Part shown: positions 7,155 through 15,668 of the stretch, piece by piece | Position numbering within the stretch: position 1 is the stretch's first letter | Layout of the letters: each line of letters opens with the position of its first letter | Origin: JAKOWB01 sp038363005 | GTDB taxonomy: Bacteria; Pseudomonadota; Alphaproteobacteria; Kiloniellales; JACOMY01 | NCBI GenBank assembly: GCA_038363005.1 | Contig: JBBQBI010000035.1 | Coordinates: forward strand, 1 to 35,128 | DNA length: 35,128 bases | Reading direction: 5' to 3' | Program-made: the position numbers and the translations under genes | The notes under the pieces: model-generated | The model's database searches: none | The model's input: only the letters and a program-made list of their open reading frames with translations | Told to the model about the DNA's origin: nothing

Positions 7155-8342
7155 ATGCGCGTAGATGACGCCATCAACATCGACGACCTGCGCCTGGCGG
7201 CCAAGCAGCGCCTGCCGAAGCTGGCCTTCGACTTCATCGAGGGCGGCGTCGAGGGCGAGACCGGCCTGGCGCGCAATGAGCAGGCCTTCCGGCGCTACCG
7301 CCTGATGCCGCGCTACCTGGTCGACATCGCCAAGCGCAGCCAGGCCACCACGCTCTTCGGCCGCACCTGGGCCAGCCCCTTCGGCCTCTGCCCAACCGGC
7401 ATGGCCGGGCTGTGGCGGCCCGGTACCGACCTGCTGCTGGCAAAGGCCGCGGCCAAGGCCGACATCCCTTCGCTGATGTCCTGCGCCAGCAACCTCGCCA
7501 TCGAGAAGGCCGTGGCGGTGGCGCCTCGGAACATGTGGTTCCAGATCTACTGCGGGCGGGAGCGCCGCTATACCGACGAGTTCCTGAAGCGCGTCGCCGG
7601 GCTCGGCATCGAGACCGTGGTCATCACCATCGATGTACCGGTGTCGCCCAAGCGCGAGCGCAATCTCCGCAATCGCTTCAGCCGCCCGCTGCGGCTAACG
7701 GGCAAGAGCCTGACCGACGTGATGACGCACCCGCGCTGGCTGTGGAACTTCTGGCGCAATGGCGGCATCCCCTCGATGGAGAACTGGGAGGGCTTCCTGG
7801 AGCCAGGCCAAGCCAAGGGCAAGTCGACCGACCTCTACTCCAGCCAGACACCGGCCGGCGATCAGACCTGGCGGGACCTCGAGCATATCCGCCGCAACTG
7901 GTCCGGCAACCTCGTGCTGAAGGGCGTGCTGGATCCCGCGGACGCCCTGCTGGCGCGCGAAGCAGGGGTCGACGGCGTGATCGTCTCCAACCACGGCGGA
8001 CGCCAGCTCGATTGGGCGCCGGCCTCGCTGGAGGCACTGCCGGCCGTGCGGGCCGCGGTCGGCCCGGAGATGACAGTGATGCTGGATAGCGGCATCCGCC
8101 GAGGCTCCGATATCCTGCTGGCACTGGGCCTCGGCGCCTCTTTCTGCTTCGTCGGGCGCGCTGCGCTCTACGGCGCCGCCGCCTTCGGCCAGGCGGGTGC
8201 CGACAAGGCCGTGCAGATCCTGCGCAAGGAGGTCGACCTCAACATGGCCCAGATGGGCACCACCAGCCTGGATCAGCTCGGCCCCGAACGGCTGCGCCGC
8301 GAGGGACCGCGGGGCCTGGAACCCTTGGAGGCCAGGAATTGA
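7155..8342 (+). CDS. FMN-dependent alpha-hydroxy acid oxidase/dehydrogenase
   Basis: The 395-residue FMN-dependent (S)-2-hydroxy-acid dehydrogenase belongs to the glycolate oxidase / L-lactate / mandelate dehydrogenase family. It oxidises a 2-hydroxy acid to the 2-oxo acid. Active-site residues are in place: Tyr132 in QIYCG, Lys256 in VLKGV, and His280 and Arg283 in the signature SNHGGRQLD (278-286). The FMN-phosphate site DSGIRRGSD starts at 311 and is followed by GASFCFVGRA. The ATG at 7155 lies behind GGGGGAAT and starts at the normal family N-terminus. It is the first gene of a four-gene plus-strand operon with an SDR and two amidohydrolases. The hydroxy acid is not identifiable. Confidence 0.92.
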   Translation: MRVDDAINIDDLRLAAKQRLPKLAFDFIEGGVEGETGLARNEQAFRRYRLMPRYLVDIAKRSQATTLFGRTWASPFGLCPTGMAGLWRPGTDLLLAKAAAKADIPSLMSCASNLAIEKAVAVAPRNMWFQIYCGRERRYTDEFLKRVAGLGIETVVITIDVPVSPKRERNLRNRFSRPLRLTGKSLTDVMTHPRWLWNFWRNGGIPSMENWEGFLEPGQAKGKSTDLYSSQTPAGDQTWRDLEHIRRNWSGNLVLKGVLDPADALLAREAGVDGVIVSNHGGRQLDWAPASLEALPAVRAAVGPEMTVMLDSGIRRGSDILLALGLGASFCFVGRAALYGAAAFGQAGADKAVQILRKEVDLNMAQMGTTSLDQLGPERLRREGPRGLEPLEARN

Positions 8343-9082
8343 GTGGCCCGGTCCTTGGCGGCAAGGTCGCGCTGGTCACCGGCGCGGCGCGCGGCATCGG
8401 CGCGGCCATCGCCCGCCTGTTCCATGCCGAGGGGGCCTATGTACTGCTGGCCGATCTCGACGAAACTGGTGGCGCGGTGCTGGCGGTGGAGCTTGGCGAG
8501 CGGGCCGCCTTCCAGCGCCTCGACGTCACCCAAGAGGGCGACTGGGCCGCGGCGCTCGCGGTCACCCTTGCCCGCTGGGGGCACCTGGACGTGCTGGTCA
8601 ATAACGCCGGCATCATCGGTCGCAAGACGCTGCTGGAGACTGAGGTCGCCGACATGGAGGCTCACTTCCGCGTCAACCAGCTGGGCGTCTTCCTTGGCAT
8701 GAAGGCTGCCGCCCCGGCGCTGGAGCGCGCGGGCGGCGGCGCCATCGTGAACCTGTCCTCCACCGCCGGGCTGGTGGCACGGCCGGGCACCTTCGCCTAC
8801 AGCGCCACCAAGTGGGCGGTGCGCGGCATGACCAAGGCGGCGGCGGCCGAGCTGGGCCCGCTGGGCATCCGCGTCAACTCGATCCACCCCGGCATCATCG
8901 AGACCGCGATGACCGCCGACTATAGCGAGGAGAGCAAGCGCGCCGCGCTGGCCGGCATCCCGCTGAAGCGCATGGGCAGCGTCGAGGATGTGGCGCGCCT
9001 GGCGCTGCACCTGGCCTCGGCGGCAAGCAGCTATTCCACCGGCTGCGAGTTCATCGTCGACGGCGGCCTGACGGTACTGTGA
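8339..9082 (+). CDS. Short-chain dehydrogenase/reductase (classical SDR)
   Basis: The 247-residue classical SDR has the cofactor motif TGAARGIG (14-21), DLDE after beta-2 (acidic, favouring NAD(H)), NNAG, catalytic Ser in NLSSTAG and YSATK with the Tyr/Lys pair. The C-terminal substrate-loop motif is PGIIET and the end is IVDGGLTVL. The start is TTG at 8339, overlapping the oxidase stop as TTGA, with GGAGG seven bases upstream. It probably interconverts an alcohol and a ketone in the same pathway as the FMN oxidase and amidohydrolases. Confidence 0.92.
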   Translation: MSGPVLGGKVALVTGAARGIGAAIARLFHAEGAYVLLADLDETGGAVLAVELGERAAFQRLDVTQEGDWAAALAVTLARWGHLDVLVNNAGIIGRKTLLETEVADMEAHFRVNQLGVFLGMKAAAPALERAGGGAIVNLSSTAGLVARPGTFAYSATKWAVRGMTKAAAAELGPLGIRVNSIHPGIIETAMTADYSEESKRAALAGIPLKRMGSVEDVARLALHLASAASSYSTGCEFIVDGGLTVL

Positions 9083-9090
9083 GGGGTGCC

Positions 9091-9945
9091 ATGGCGCGAC
9101 CGGTGATCCGCACCAACGAAGCAGGTCCGCGGCAGCGGATGAGCGACCCGGGCTTCGCCCTGCCGGCCGGCGCCTGTGACAGCCACATTCATGTGCTGGG
9201 CCCCTATGACCGCCACCCCCTGCTGGTGACAAAAAGCCTGACGCCGCCGGCCGCCCCGGTCGCGGACTACCAGGCCACGGTCATGCCGCTGGGCATCGCC
9301 CGCGCCGTCGTGGTGCAGCCCAGCGTCTACGGCAGCGACAATGGCTGTACGCTGGCGGCGGTCGCCACGCTGGGCTCTGCCGCCCGCGGCATCGCGGTGA
9401 TCGAGCCCGGGCTGCCGGAGGCCAACCTGCTGGCGCTGCACCGCGGCGGCATCCGTGGCGCGCGGCTGCAAGCCGTGGCAGCGGGCGGCCAGAGCCCGGA
9501 CCTCTATGCCGCCGTGGCCCGCCGCATCAAGCCGCTGGGCTGGCACCTGCAGCTTTTCATCGATGCGCGCGACCTGCCACCGATCCTGCCGCTGCTGCGT
9601 GGCCTTGGCGTGCCGCTGGTATTCGACCACATGGCGCAGATCGACAGTGCCAGCGGCGAGGACGAGCCCGGCTTCGCCGCGCTGCTGGAACTGCTGCGCG
9701 ACGGCCTGGCCTGGGTGAAGCTCAGCAACTCCTTTTTCCTGCCCAGCCCGGCGCGCGCCCGCGCGCTCTTCGCCGCCAATCCGGCGCGCAGCCTGTGGGG
9801 CAGCGACTGGCCGCACATGGCCGTGATGGAGCCCACGGTGCCGGACGAGGGCCAGCTCCTCGCCCGCCTGGCCGCCTGGTTCCCAGACCCGGCAGCGCGG
9901 CGGGCCATCCTGGCCGACAACCCCGAGGCACTCTACTTCCGATGA
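9091..9945 (+). CDS. Amidohydrolase-2 family hydrolase (LigI-like), tandem copy A
   Basis: This is a COG3618-type amidohydrolase of about 284 residues with a TIM barrel, related to 2-pyrone-4,6-dicarboxylate lactonase LigI and other lactonases. It has H-x-H (His32, His34 in CDSHIHVLGPYD), the LGWHLQLFIDARDLP strand, FDHMAQ with a barrel His, and WGSDWPHM with the catalytic Asp near the C-terminus. The chosen ATG at 9091 has AGGGG just before it. A GTG at 9079 overlapping the SDR stop is possible and adds four residues. It is closely similar to the next gene, which overlaps its stop. It is probably a lactone or ring hydrolase. Confidence 0.88.
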   Translation: MARPVIRTNEAGPRQRMSDPGFALPAGACDSHIHVLGPYDRHPLLVTKSLTPPAAPVADYQATVMPLGIARAVVVQPSVYGSDNGCTLAAVATLGSAARGIAVIEPGLPEANLLALHRGGIRGARLQAVAAGGQSPDLYAAVARRIKPLGWHLQLFIDARDLPPILPLLRGLGVPLVFDHMAQIDSASGEDEPGFAALLELLRDGLAWVKLSNSFFLPSPARARALFAANPARSLWGSDWPHMAVMEPTVPDEGQLLARLAAWFPDPAARRAILADNPEALYFR

Positions 9946-10799
9946 CCAGCGCGACCGCCCTGTTCCGCACCAACCTGGCCGGCTACCGGCGCACGCTTGC
10001 GGCGCCGGGTTTCCCACTGCCGGCGGGAAGCTGCGACTGCCATATCCATGTGCTGGGCCCCTATGACCAGCACCCGCTGCTGGAGACCCGCACGGTCAAC
10101 CCGCCGGAGGCGCCGCTGGAGGCCTATCGGCGCCTCGTCATGCCACTGGGCGTCGAGCGGGTCGTGGTGGTGCAGCCCTCCATGTACGTCTTCGACAATC
10201 GCGCCACGCTGCAGGCCGTGGCCGCGCTGGGCGCGCAGGCCCGCGCCGTCGTGGTGATCGATCCGGAGCTGCCGGAGCAGGCGTTGCAGGTGCTGCACCG
10301 CCAGGGCGCGCGCGGCGTACGACTGCAGAAGGTGGCGGCTGGCGGCCTGGGCTTCGAGCACCTGGAACAGGTGGCGGCGCGCATCGCGCCGCTGGGCTGG
10401 CACCTGCAGTTCTGGATCGACGCGCGCGAGCTGCCCGACCTGCTGCCGCGGCTGCGGAACCTGCCGGTGCCGCTGGTGTTCGACCATGCCGCCAAGATCC
10501 TGCCGGACAGCGGCGAGGACGAGCCGGGCTTCCATGCGCTGCTGGACCTGCTGGGGCGCGGCCAGGCCTGGGTGAAGCTGGGCAATCCGCTGCACGAGGT
10601 CGGCGCCACCCGTGCCCAGGCGCTGTACCGCGCTAATCCCGGTCGGGTGGTCTGGGGCAGCGACTGGCCGCACGTCGCCGATCGCCCGGTCATCGCCGAC
10701 GAGGGGCGCCTGCTGGCCGACATTGCCGCCTGGTTCCCCGAGCCGGCCGACCGCCAGGCCATCCTGGCCGACAATCCAGCGCGGCTCTACTTCGGCTGA
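9942..10799 (+). CDS. Amidohydrolase-2 family hydrolase (LigI-like), tandem copy B
   Basis: The 285-residue paralogue of the preceding gene is alignable end to end. It has FRTNLAGYRRT against IRTNEAGPRQR, H-x-H at His34/His36 in CHIHVLGPYD, DSGEDEPGFHALL, and the WGSDWPHV motif with the catalytic Asp. The start overlaps the upstream stop as ATGA (9942-9945), so the two are translationally coupled. It ends the plus-strand operon, four bases from the convergent TRAP permease gene. Retention of both copies in one operon suggests two different lactone substrates or a hetero-oligomer; both ideas are inference. Confidence 0.88.
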   Translation: MTSATALFRTNLAGYRRTLAAPGFPLPAGSCDCHIHVLGPYDQHPLLETRTVNPPEAPLEAYRRLVMPLGVERVVVVQPSMYVFDNRATLQAVAALGAQARAVVVIDPELPEQALQVLHRQGARGVRLQKVAAGGLGFEHLEQVAARIAPLGWHLQFWIDARELPDLLPRLRNLPVPLVFDHAAKILPDSGEDEPGFHALLDLLGRGQAWVKLGNPLHEVGATRAQALYRANPGRVVWGSDWPHVADRPVIADEGRLLADIAAWFPEPADRQAILADNPARLYFG

Positions 10800-10803
10800 A
10801 GTC

Positions 10804-12099
10804 TCAGAACATCTGCCGCGGCAGCCACAGCGCAATGTCGGGGAAGGCGATCAGCAGCGCCACGCCGGCCAGCAGCAGCAGCACGAAGGGAAAGGCGCCG
10901 AGCGACACCTCCTTCATCGCCACCCGGCCCGGCTGCAACGCCTGGATGGTGTAGAGGTTGAGGCCCACCGGCGGCGTTATCAGGCCGATTTCCAGCAGGA
11001 GGACCAGCACCACGCCAAACCAGATCGGGTCGTAGTGCAGCTGCAGGATGATGGGATAGAGGATCGACAGCGTCATGATCATGATCGAGAGCGCGTCGAT
11101 GAACATGCCGAGCACCAGATAGATCAGCAGGATGATCATCAGGATGGCGAGCGGCGGATAGTCCAGCCCGCCTATCCAGCGCCCCATCTCGCCGGTGATG
11201 CCCCAGGAGAAGACCGCGAAGGAGAACACCTGCGCACCGAAGATGACGAACATCAACATCGAGGTGAAGCGAATGGCAGAGACCAGGGAATCCCGCAGCA
11301 TGGCCCAGCGCAGGCGCCCCTGTACCAGCGCCATCAGGCAGGTCACCAGCGTGCCAGAGGCCGCCGCCTCGGTGGTCGTGGTCCAGCCGAGGTAGATGCC
11401 ACCCAGGATCACCACCACCACCAGCAGCAGCGGCGCCATTTGCCCCAGCGAGGTGAGGCGCTGCGCCAGCGTCGGGCCGGGACCTGTGGCGCGTGGCGCC
11501 AGGCCGGGTCGCAGCAGCACCTTGATGGCGATGTAGAGCGAGAAGATCAGCGCCATGACAATGCCCGGCAACAGTGCAGCCATGAAAAGTTTGCCGACCG
11601 AGGTCTCGACCAGCGCGCCATAGACGATGAGCGGGATGGAGGGCGGGATCAGGATGCCCAGCGTGCCACCGGCGGCGAGCGAACCCAGCGTCATGCGACG
11701 GTCGTAGTTCAGCCGCTCCAGGTTGGGCAGCGCCACCATGCCGATGGTGGCCGCCGTGGCAACGCTGGAGCCGCTGACCGCCGAGAAGACGCTGGTGGCC
11801 GCGATGTTGGCGTGGAACAGCCCACCGGGCAGCCGGCGCAGCCAGAGCGAGACCGCGTCGTAGAAGCGGCTGGCCAGGCCCGAGCGCTGCACCAGCTCGC
11901 CCATCAGGATGAACAGCGGCACCGAGGTCAGGACCTCGCTGGTGGCCCCGTTCCAGATCGAATGCCCGACCCCGCGCAGGTAGTTGGGATCGAGCGCGAT
12001 CAACCAGATCAGGCCGGAGCCGCCAAGCGCGACGGCGATGGGAATCCCCACCAGCAGCGGCACCAGAAGCGTCAGCGTCATCCACAGCATGACGATCAT
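10804..12099 (-). CDS. dctM: TRAP transporter large permease DctM, system 1
   Basis: The 431-residue DctM/IT-superfamily permease is an integral inner-membrane protein with about 12 hydrophobic segments. It couples Na+ (or H+) entry to uptake of an organic anion delivered by DctP. Signature segments are SVPLFILMGELVQRSGL, the glycine-rich SGSSVATAATIGMVALP and GGTLGILIPPSIPLIVYG; a second half-motif, GLITPPVGLN, lies near the C-terminus. The start is the ATG at 12097-12099, which overlaps the dctQ stop (ATGA). An in-frame upstream ATG at 12174 lies inside dctQ and yields non-membrane sequence, so it is rejected. It ends convergently four bases from amidohydrolase B. Confidence 0.93.
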   Translation of the reverse strand: MIVMLWMTLTLLVPLLVGIPIAVALGGSGLIWLIALDPNYLRGVGHSIWNGATSEVLTSVPLFILMGELVQRSGLASRFYDAVSLWLRRLPGGLFHANIAATSVFSAVSGSSVATAATIGMVALPNLERLNYDRRMTLGSLAAGGTLGILIPPSIPLIVYGALVETSVGKLFMAALLPGIVMALIFSLYIAIKVLLRPGLAPRATGPGPTLAQRLTSLGQMAPLLLVVVVILGGIYLGWTTTTEAAASGTLVTCLMALVQGRLRWAMLRDSLVSAIRFTSMLMFVIFGAQVFSFAVFSWGITGEMGRWIGGLDYPPLAILMIILLIYLVLGMFIDALSIMIMTLSILYPIILQLHYDPIWFGVVLVLLLEIGLITPPVGLNLYTIQALQPGRVAMKEVSLGAFPFVLLLLAGVALLIAFPDIALWLPRQMF

Positions 12100-12617
12100 G
12101 GCCGGGCGCCCCGGTCCGCCGCGCGGAACAGGTCGCGGGTCTCGCCCAACAGCACGATCACGCTGCTGATCCACATCAGCAAGAGACCCAGCACCATGCC
12201 GAGCTGCGGCCAGACCACCGGCGTGCGCAGGATGCCCTGGGTGCGGATGTTGTTGTTCCAGCTCTGCAGCGTCAGCTTGGCGCAGAAATAGAGCAGCGCC
12301 GCGACATAGATCACCATGATCAACGCGCCCAGCCAGCTGATCACCGCCCGCCCGCGGTGGCCCAGCATGGCGTTGAAGAAATCGACGACCAGGTGCTGGC
12401 GCGCCCGCGTCACCACCGGCAGGGCGAAGAAGATCAGCCAGCCCATCAGCATGCTGTTGTATTCGCCGCCGACGTAGACCTGGATCCCCAGCGGCCGGGC
12501 CGCGATCTCCGCCAGGGTGAAGAGCAGCAGCAGGACGCAGGAAGCCATGGCGATCCAGAAGGACGCCCGCTCAAACCAGGCAAAGCGCGGGTCCGCCTTG
12601 GCTTCAACCGATTCCAT
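12096..12617 (-). CDS. dctQ: TRAP transporter small permease DctQ, system 1
   Basis: The 173-residue DctQ-type four-helix membrane protein is the obligate partner of DctM. Hydrophobic segments start at WIAMASCVLLLLF, NSMLMGWLIFFALPVV, ISWLGALIMVIYVAALLYF and LGMVLGLLLMW. The conserved 'R.rqHl.vdff' loop appears as RARQHLVVDFF. ATG at 12615-12617 follows a strong GGGAGG ribosome site. The frame is open further upstream (to 12812), but that part is basic, non-hydrophobic and overlaps dctP, so it is not used. Confidence 0.92.
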   Translation of the reverse strand: MESVEAKADPRFAWFERASFWIAMASCVLLLLFTLAEIAARPLGIQVYVGGEYNSMLMGWLIFFALPVVTRARQHLVVDFFNAMLGHRGRAVISWLGALIMVIYVAALLYFCAKLTLQSWNNNIRTQGILRTPVVWPQLGMVLGLLLMWISSVIVLLGETRDLFRAADRGARP

Positions 12618-12708
12618 CCACCCTCCCCCGGGTCCTCGATGCCGCTTCCCAATGGCATGCCCTTGGCGCGGTGAACAGCAGCTTAGGCCTCGCCCCGCGG
12701 ACAAGCGA

Positions 12709-12738
12709 CAGCCGGGGCGGATTGCGCCGCCCCGGCTG
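12709..12738 (-). terminator. Intercistronic 12-bp hairpin between dctP-1 and dctQ-1
   Basis: CAGCCGGGGCGG (12709-12720) pairs perfectly with CCGCCCCGGCTG (12727-12738) across the loop ATTGCG. It starts 16 bases after the dctP stop. The downstream minus strand has no real T-run (TCGCTTGTCC), so it is more likely a partial attenuator or an mRNA-stabilising stem that raises DctP over DctQM than a full terminator. Confidence 0.6.
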
Positions 12739-12753
12739 CCGTCGGCAACAGGC

Positions 12754-13782
12754 CTACTTCGCCAAGGCTTCGTCGATCTGCAGCAGGATGGTGTCGGCCT
12801 GTGCGCCGACACGCTCCTTCCAGGCCGGCCAGACCTTGGTCTTGGCCATCTCGCGGAACTTCAGATAGTCCTCGTCGCTCGCCTGGGTGATGGTCACGCC
12901 CGAGGCCGCCAGATCGTCGAGCGCCGCCTGGTCGCTTTCCGGTGTCCAGGCCAGGATCTCCTCGCCGACCTTGGTCAGCTCCTCGACCACGATGGCCTGG
13001 AGGTCGTCCGGCAGCTCGGCCAACGCCTCCTTGGAGATCACCATGCGCGCGCTGATCAGCGTGATGTTGGCGATGTAGCCGGCGGTCAACACCTCGTTCC
13101 ACTTCGAGCCCTTGACGTTGCCCGAGCCGGTGATGACGCCGTCGATGACGTTGGTCTGCAGTGACGTATAGACCTCGGTGTTAGGAATGTTCATCGGCGT
13201 GCCGCCCAGCTGCTCGAGCAGCGAGCCCTGTTCCGGCGTGATCACCCGCACCCGCTGGTCCTTGAAGTCCGCGACCTTGGCCAGCGGCTTGGACGACCAG
13301 AAGTTCATCGGCTGGTAGAAGTAGCGTCCCAGCACGCGGGCGCCGTGATCGGCCATCACGGTGTCCATCGCCTCGGCGACGATCGGCGAATCCCAGGCGC
13401 GGCCGACGGCGACCTGCAGGTTGGCGGCCGTGTCCTTGTGCGCCGCGACGAAGGGCAGCTCTGGCGCGGCCAGGATGGGATAGGTGCCGACGCCGTTGGC
13501 GGGCAGCCATTCGGTGATCTGCACCAAGCCATCGCGGATCAGCGTCAAGGATTCGGCCGGCTTGTAGGGTGTCTCGGCGATGTAGCTGTACTGAATCTCC
13601 ACCCGCCCGCCGCTGCGCTCCTTGATGCGCTCCAACCCGGCGACGATCTTCTTGGAGAATTCATGGGTGGTCGGCAGCATGCCGAAGAACTGCCAGCGAT
13701 AGTCAGCGGCCTGCGCGGCGTTGGTCAACGCTGCACCTACGACGACTACCACAGCTGAAAGTATTACTGAGAACTTTTTCAT
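12754..13782 (-). CDS. dctP: TRAP transporter substrate-binding protein DctP, system 1
   Basis: The 342-residue periplasmic DctP-family binding protein begins with a Sec signal peptide (MKKFSVILSAVVVVVGAALT, cleavage after AQA near 25). The ligand-binding core carries the family pattern R-V-R-V-I...LGGTPMNIPNTEVYTSLQ, with the Arg that salt-bridges the substrate carboxylate, and VIDGVITG. The gene starts with ATG behind GGGGAGG. It is first in the dctPQM operon and divergent from amidohydrolase 3 (13981), which points to uptake of a carboxylated substrate of that enzyme or its neighbours. Confidence 0.94.
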   Translation of the reverse strand: MKKFSVILSAVVVVVGAALTNAAQAADYRWQFFGMLPTTHEFSKKIVAGLERIKERSGGRVEIQYSYIAETPYKPAESLTLIRDGLVQITEWLPANGVGTYPILAAPELPFVAAHKDTAANLQVAVGRAWDSPIVAEAMDTVMADHGARVLGRYFYQPMNFWSSKPLAKVADFKDQRVRVITPEQGSLLEQLGGTPMNIPNTEVYTSLQTNVIDGVITGSGNVKGSKWNEVLTAGYIANITLISARMVISKEALAELPDDLQAIVVEELTKVGEEILAWTPESDQAALDDLAASGVTITQASDEDYLKFREMAKTKVWPAWKERVGAQADTILLQIDEALAK

Positions 13783-13980
13783 AGTTCCTCCCCTTAGGTG
13801 TAGGATTCGTTGACGCGGTCCACGAACTTGTGATCGTCAATCGTTGACGCGAGTTAGCTTTATTCTGATAATGAAGTCAATTATCAGTCATTTTGATTGT
13901 ATCCATCAGTTTTTGTTGGATTGCCGACTGGTGGCTTCTCCCGGAACGTGCGGAGAAAATCTTGCGGGAGTGAAGCGCCA
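13783..13980. promoter_or_regulatory. Divergent TRAP-1 / amidohydrolase-3 control region with three repeat elements
   Basis: The 198-bp AT-richer gap holds CTGATAAT (13865-13872) and ATTATCAG (13880-13887), a perfect 8-bp inverted repeat with a 7-bp spacer. An 11-bp direct repeat TCGTTGACGCG occurs at 13807-13817 and 13841-13851, with starts 34 bp apart. CGTCAA (13835-13840) and TTGACG (13844-13849) form a further dyad overlapping the second direct repeat. This combination at a divergent promoter looks like an operator array. No regulator gene is adjacent. Confidence 0.55.
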
Positions 13981-14850
13981 ATGATCCTCGTCCAGCCGCC
14001 CGAGATGCAGCTGCGGCCGCCACGCCTGATGGCGCCGGCAGGCAGCACCGACTGCCACTTCCACATCTTCGGGCCAGAGGATCGCTACCCCTATGTGCCG
14101 GTGCGTCGCTTCACCCCGCCCACGGTCAGCGTCGCGCAATTCGAAGACGTCTGCCGCCAGCTCGGCATCCAGCGCGCCGTGCTGGTGCAGCCCAGCGGCT
14201 ATGGCTTCGACAACAGCCGGGCGCTGGACGCCGCGGCGGAGATGACGTTGGAGACGCGTCTGGTCGTGGTGCTGCCGCTGGACGCCCCCGACGCGGAGTG
14301 GGCGCGCCACCACGCAGCCGGGGCCCGCGGCCTGCGCATGATCGCCACGCAGCCCGGTGGCCTGGGGCTGGCGGAATTGGAACGGGCCGGCGCCCGCATG
14401 GCCGAACTGGGTTGGCACATCCAACTCCTGGTGAACCCGGACCAGCTGCTGGAGGCCGAACCCCGGCTGGCCAAGCTGCCTTGTCCGGTGGTGCTCGACC
14501 ACATGGCGCATTGCCCGGCCGATGGCGGCACGGCGCAGGCGCCTTTCCAGTCCATCTTGCGGCTGCTGCGCGGTGGCCGGACCTGGGTAAAGCTGTCGGC
14601 CGGCTATCACCTGTCGAAACAGCCGGCGCCCTATCGGGACCTGCTGCCGATGGTTCACGCACTGGTGGCAGCCGCGCCTGACCGGCTGGTCTGGGCCAGC
14701 GACTGGCCGCATGTCACCATGAGCAACATGAAGCTCAGCAGCACCGACCTCTTCGACCTGCTACTCGACTGGGTGCCGGACGAAGCGGCGCGGCACAGCG
14801 TGTTGGTGGGGAACCCCACGCAGCTTTACGGCTTCGCGCCGCGCGCCTAA
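13981..14850 (+). CDS. Amidohydrolase-2 family hydrolase (LigI-like), copy C
   Basis: The 289-residue COG3618-type metal hydrolase has H-x-H at His26/His28 (DCHFHIFGPED), the LGWHIQLLVNPDQLL strand, LDHMAHCP with a barrel His, KLSAGYHLS and WASDWPHV with the catalytic Asp. The start is ATG 13981 behind GGGAG. The upstream frame to 13897 lies in the operator region and is not used. It is more diverged from copies A and B than they are from each other. It heads a two-gene unit with an HpaI aldolase, which suggests ring or lactone opening followed by retro-aldol cleavage to pyruvate. Confidence 0.88.
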   Translation: MILVQPPEMQLRPPRLMAPAGSTDCHFHIFGPEDRYPYVPVRRFTPPTVSVAQFEDVCRQLGIQRAVLVQPSGYGFDNSRALDAAAEMTLETRLVVVLPLDAPDAEWARHHAAGARGLRMIATQPGGLGLAELERAGARMAELGWHIQLLVNPDQLLEAEPRLAKLPCPVVLDHMAHCPADGGTAQAPFQSILRLLRGGRTWVKLSAGYHLSKQPAPYRDLLPMVHALVAAAPDRLVWASDWPHVTMSNMKLSSTDLFDLLLDWVPDEAARHSVLVGNPTQLYGFAPRA

Positions 14851-14870
14851 GCAGCAAAGGGAGGCCCACC

Positions 14871-15641
14871 ATGCGGTTCCGCTTCAAGCAGCGTCTGGGT
14901 GAAGGCAGGCCACAGCGCGGCACCTTCATCTTCAGCTGCGATCCGGCAATGACCGAGATCGCCGGCGGCGCCGGCTTCGACTTCGTCATCGTCGACCGCG
15001 AGCACACCACGCTGGGTTGGGACGATATCCAGGCCCACGCCCGCGCCGCCCGTGCCGTCGGCATCGCCATGCTGGTGCGGGTGCAGTCGCCCGACGGCAT
15101 CGAGGTGACGCATGCGCTCGACCTCGGCGCCGACGGCGTGGTCATTCCGCACTTCGGCCTCGATCTAGCCGCCTCGGCCGCCTGCGTTCGCGCGGCGCGC
15201 TATGCGCCGGACGGCGAGCGCGGCACCTGCACCGGCATCCGCGCCAACAGCTACAGCCTGGACAGCTTCGCCGAGACCGCGGCCGAAGCCAACCGCGGCG
15301 CCGCCGTCGTGGTGCAGATCGAGGATGCCGCCGTGCTGCCCGGCCTCGATGCCCTGCTGGCAGCGGTGCCGGTCGACGCCGTGATGCCGGGCCTGGCCGA
15401 CCTCTCGACCTCGCTGGGCCATCCCGGTGGCTTCAGCCATCCGGCGGTCCTGGCAGCGGCGGAGCAGATGTTCGCCAGCGTCGCCAAGGCGGAGCTGCCG
15501 CTTGGCTTCTACATCGCCAACCCGGCCGAGGTGGCGCGTTGGGCGGCCCGCGCCGCCGCCTTCTACGTCTATTCCATCGACTACAAGGTGGTGGCCGAGG
15601 GCTACCGCGCCGCGGCACAGCTGCTGAGCCAGGGCGGCTAG
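14871..15641 (+). CDS. HpcH/HpaI-family class II pyruvate aldolase, copy 1
   Basis: The 256-residue TIM barrel of the HpcH/HpaI (4-hydroxy-2-oxoacid) aldolase family is metal-dependent and releases pyruvate from 4-hydroxy-2-oxo acids. The residues used by E. coli HpaI fall at identical positions: His45 in VDREH, Arg70 in LVRVQ and Asp84 in ALDLGADG. Likely metal ligands are Glu151 (QIED) and Asp177 (GLADLS). ATG 14871 is preceded by GGGAGG, 20 bases after the amidohydrolase stop, so the two are co-transcribed. The substrate is unknown. Confidence 0.9.
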   Translation: MRFRFKQRLGEGRPQRGTFIFSCDPAMTEIAGGAGFDFVIVDREHTTLGWDDIQAHARAARAVGIAMLVRVQSPDGIEVTHALDLGADGVVIPHFGLDLAASAACVRAARYAPDGERGTCTGIRANSYSLDSFAETAAEANRGAAVVVQIEDAAVLPGLDALLAAVPVDAVMPGLADLSTSLGHPGGFSHPAVLAAAEQMFASVAKAELPLGFYIANPAEVARWAARAAAFYVYSIDYKVVAEGYRAAAQLLSQGG

Positions 15642-15668
15642 AGCGCGGCCTACGGCAAGAGACAGACT

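Noticed and set aside
10612..12291. 559-residue plus-strand frame rich in Gln, His, Asp and Arg
   Set aside because: It is the antisense of DctM-1, whose hydrophobic codons produce this polar composition; it also runs through the end of amidohydrolase B.
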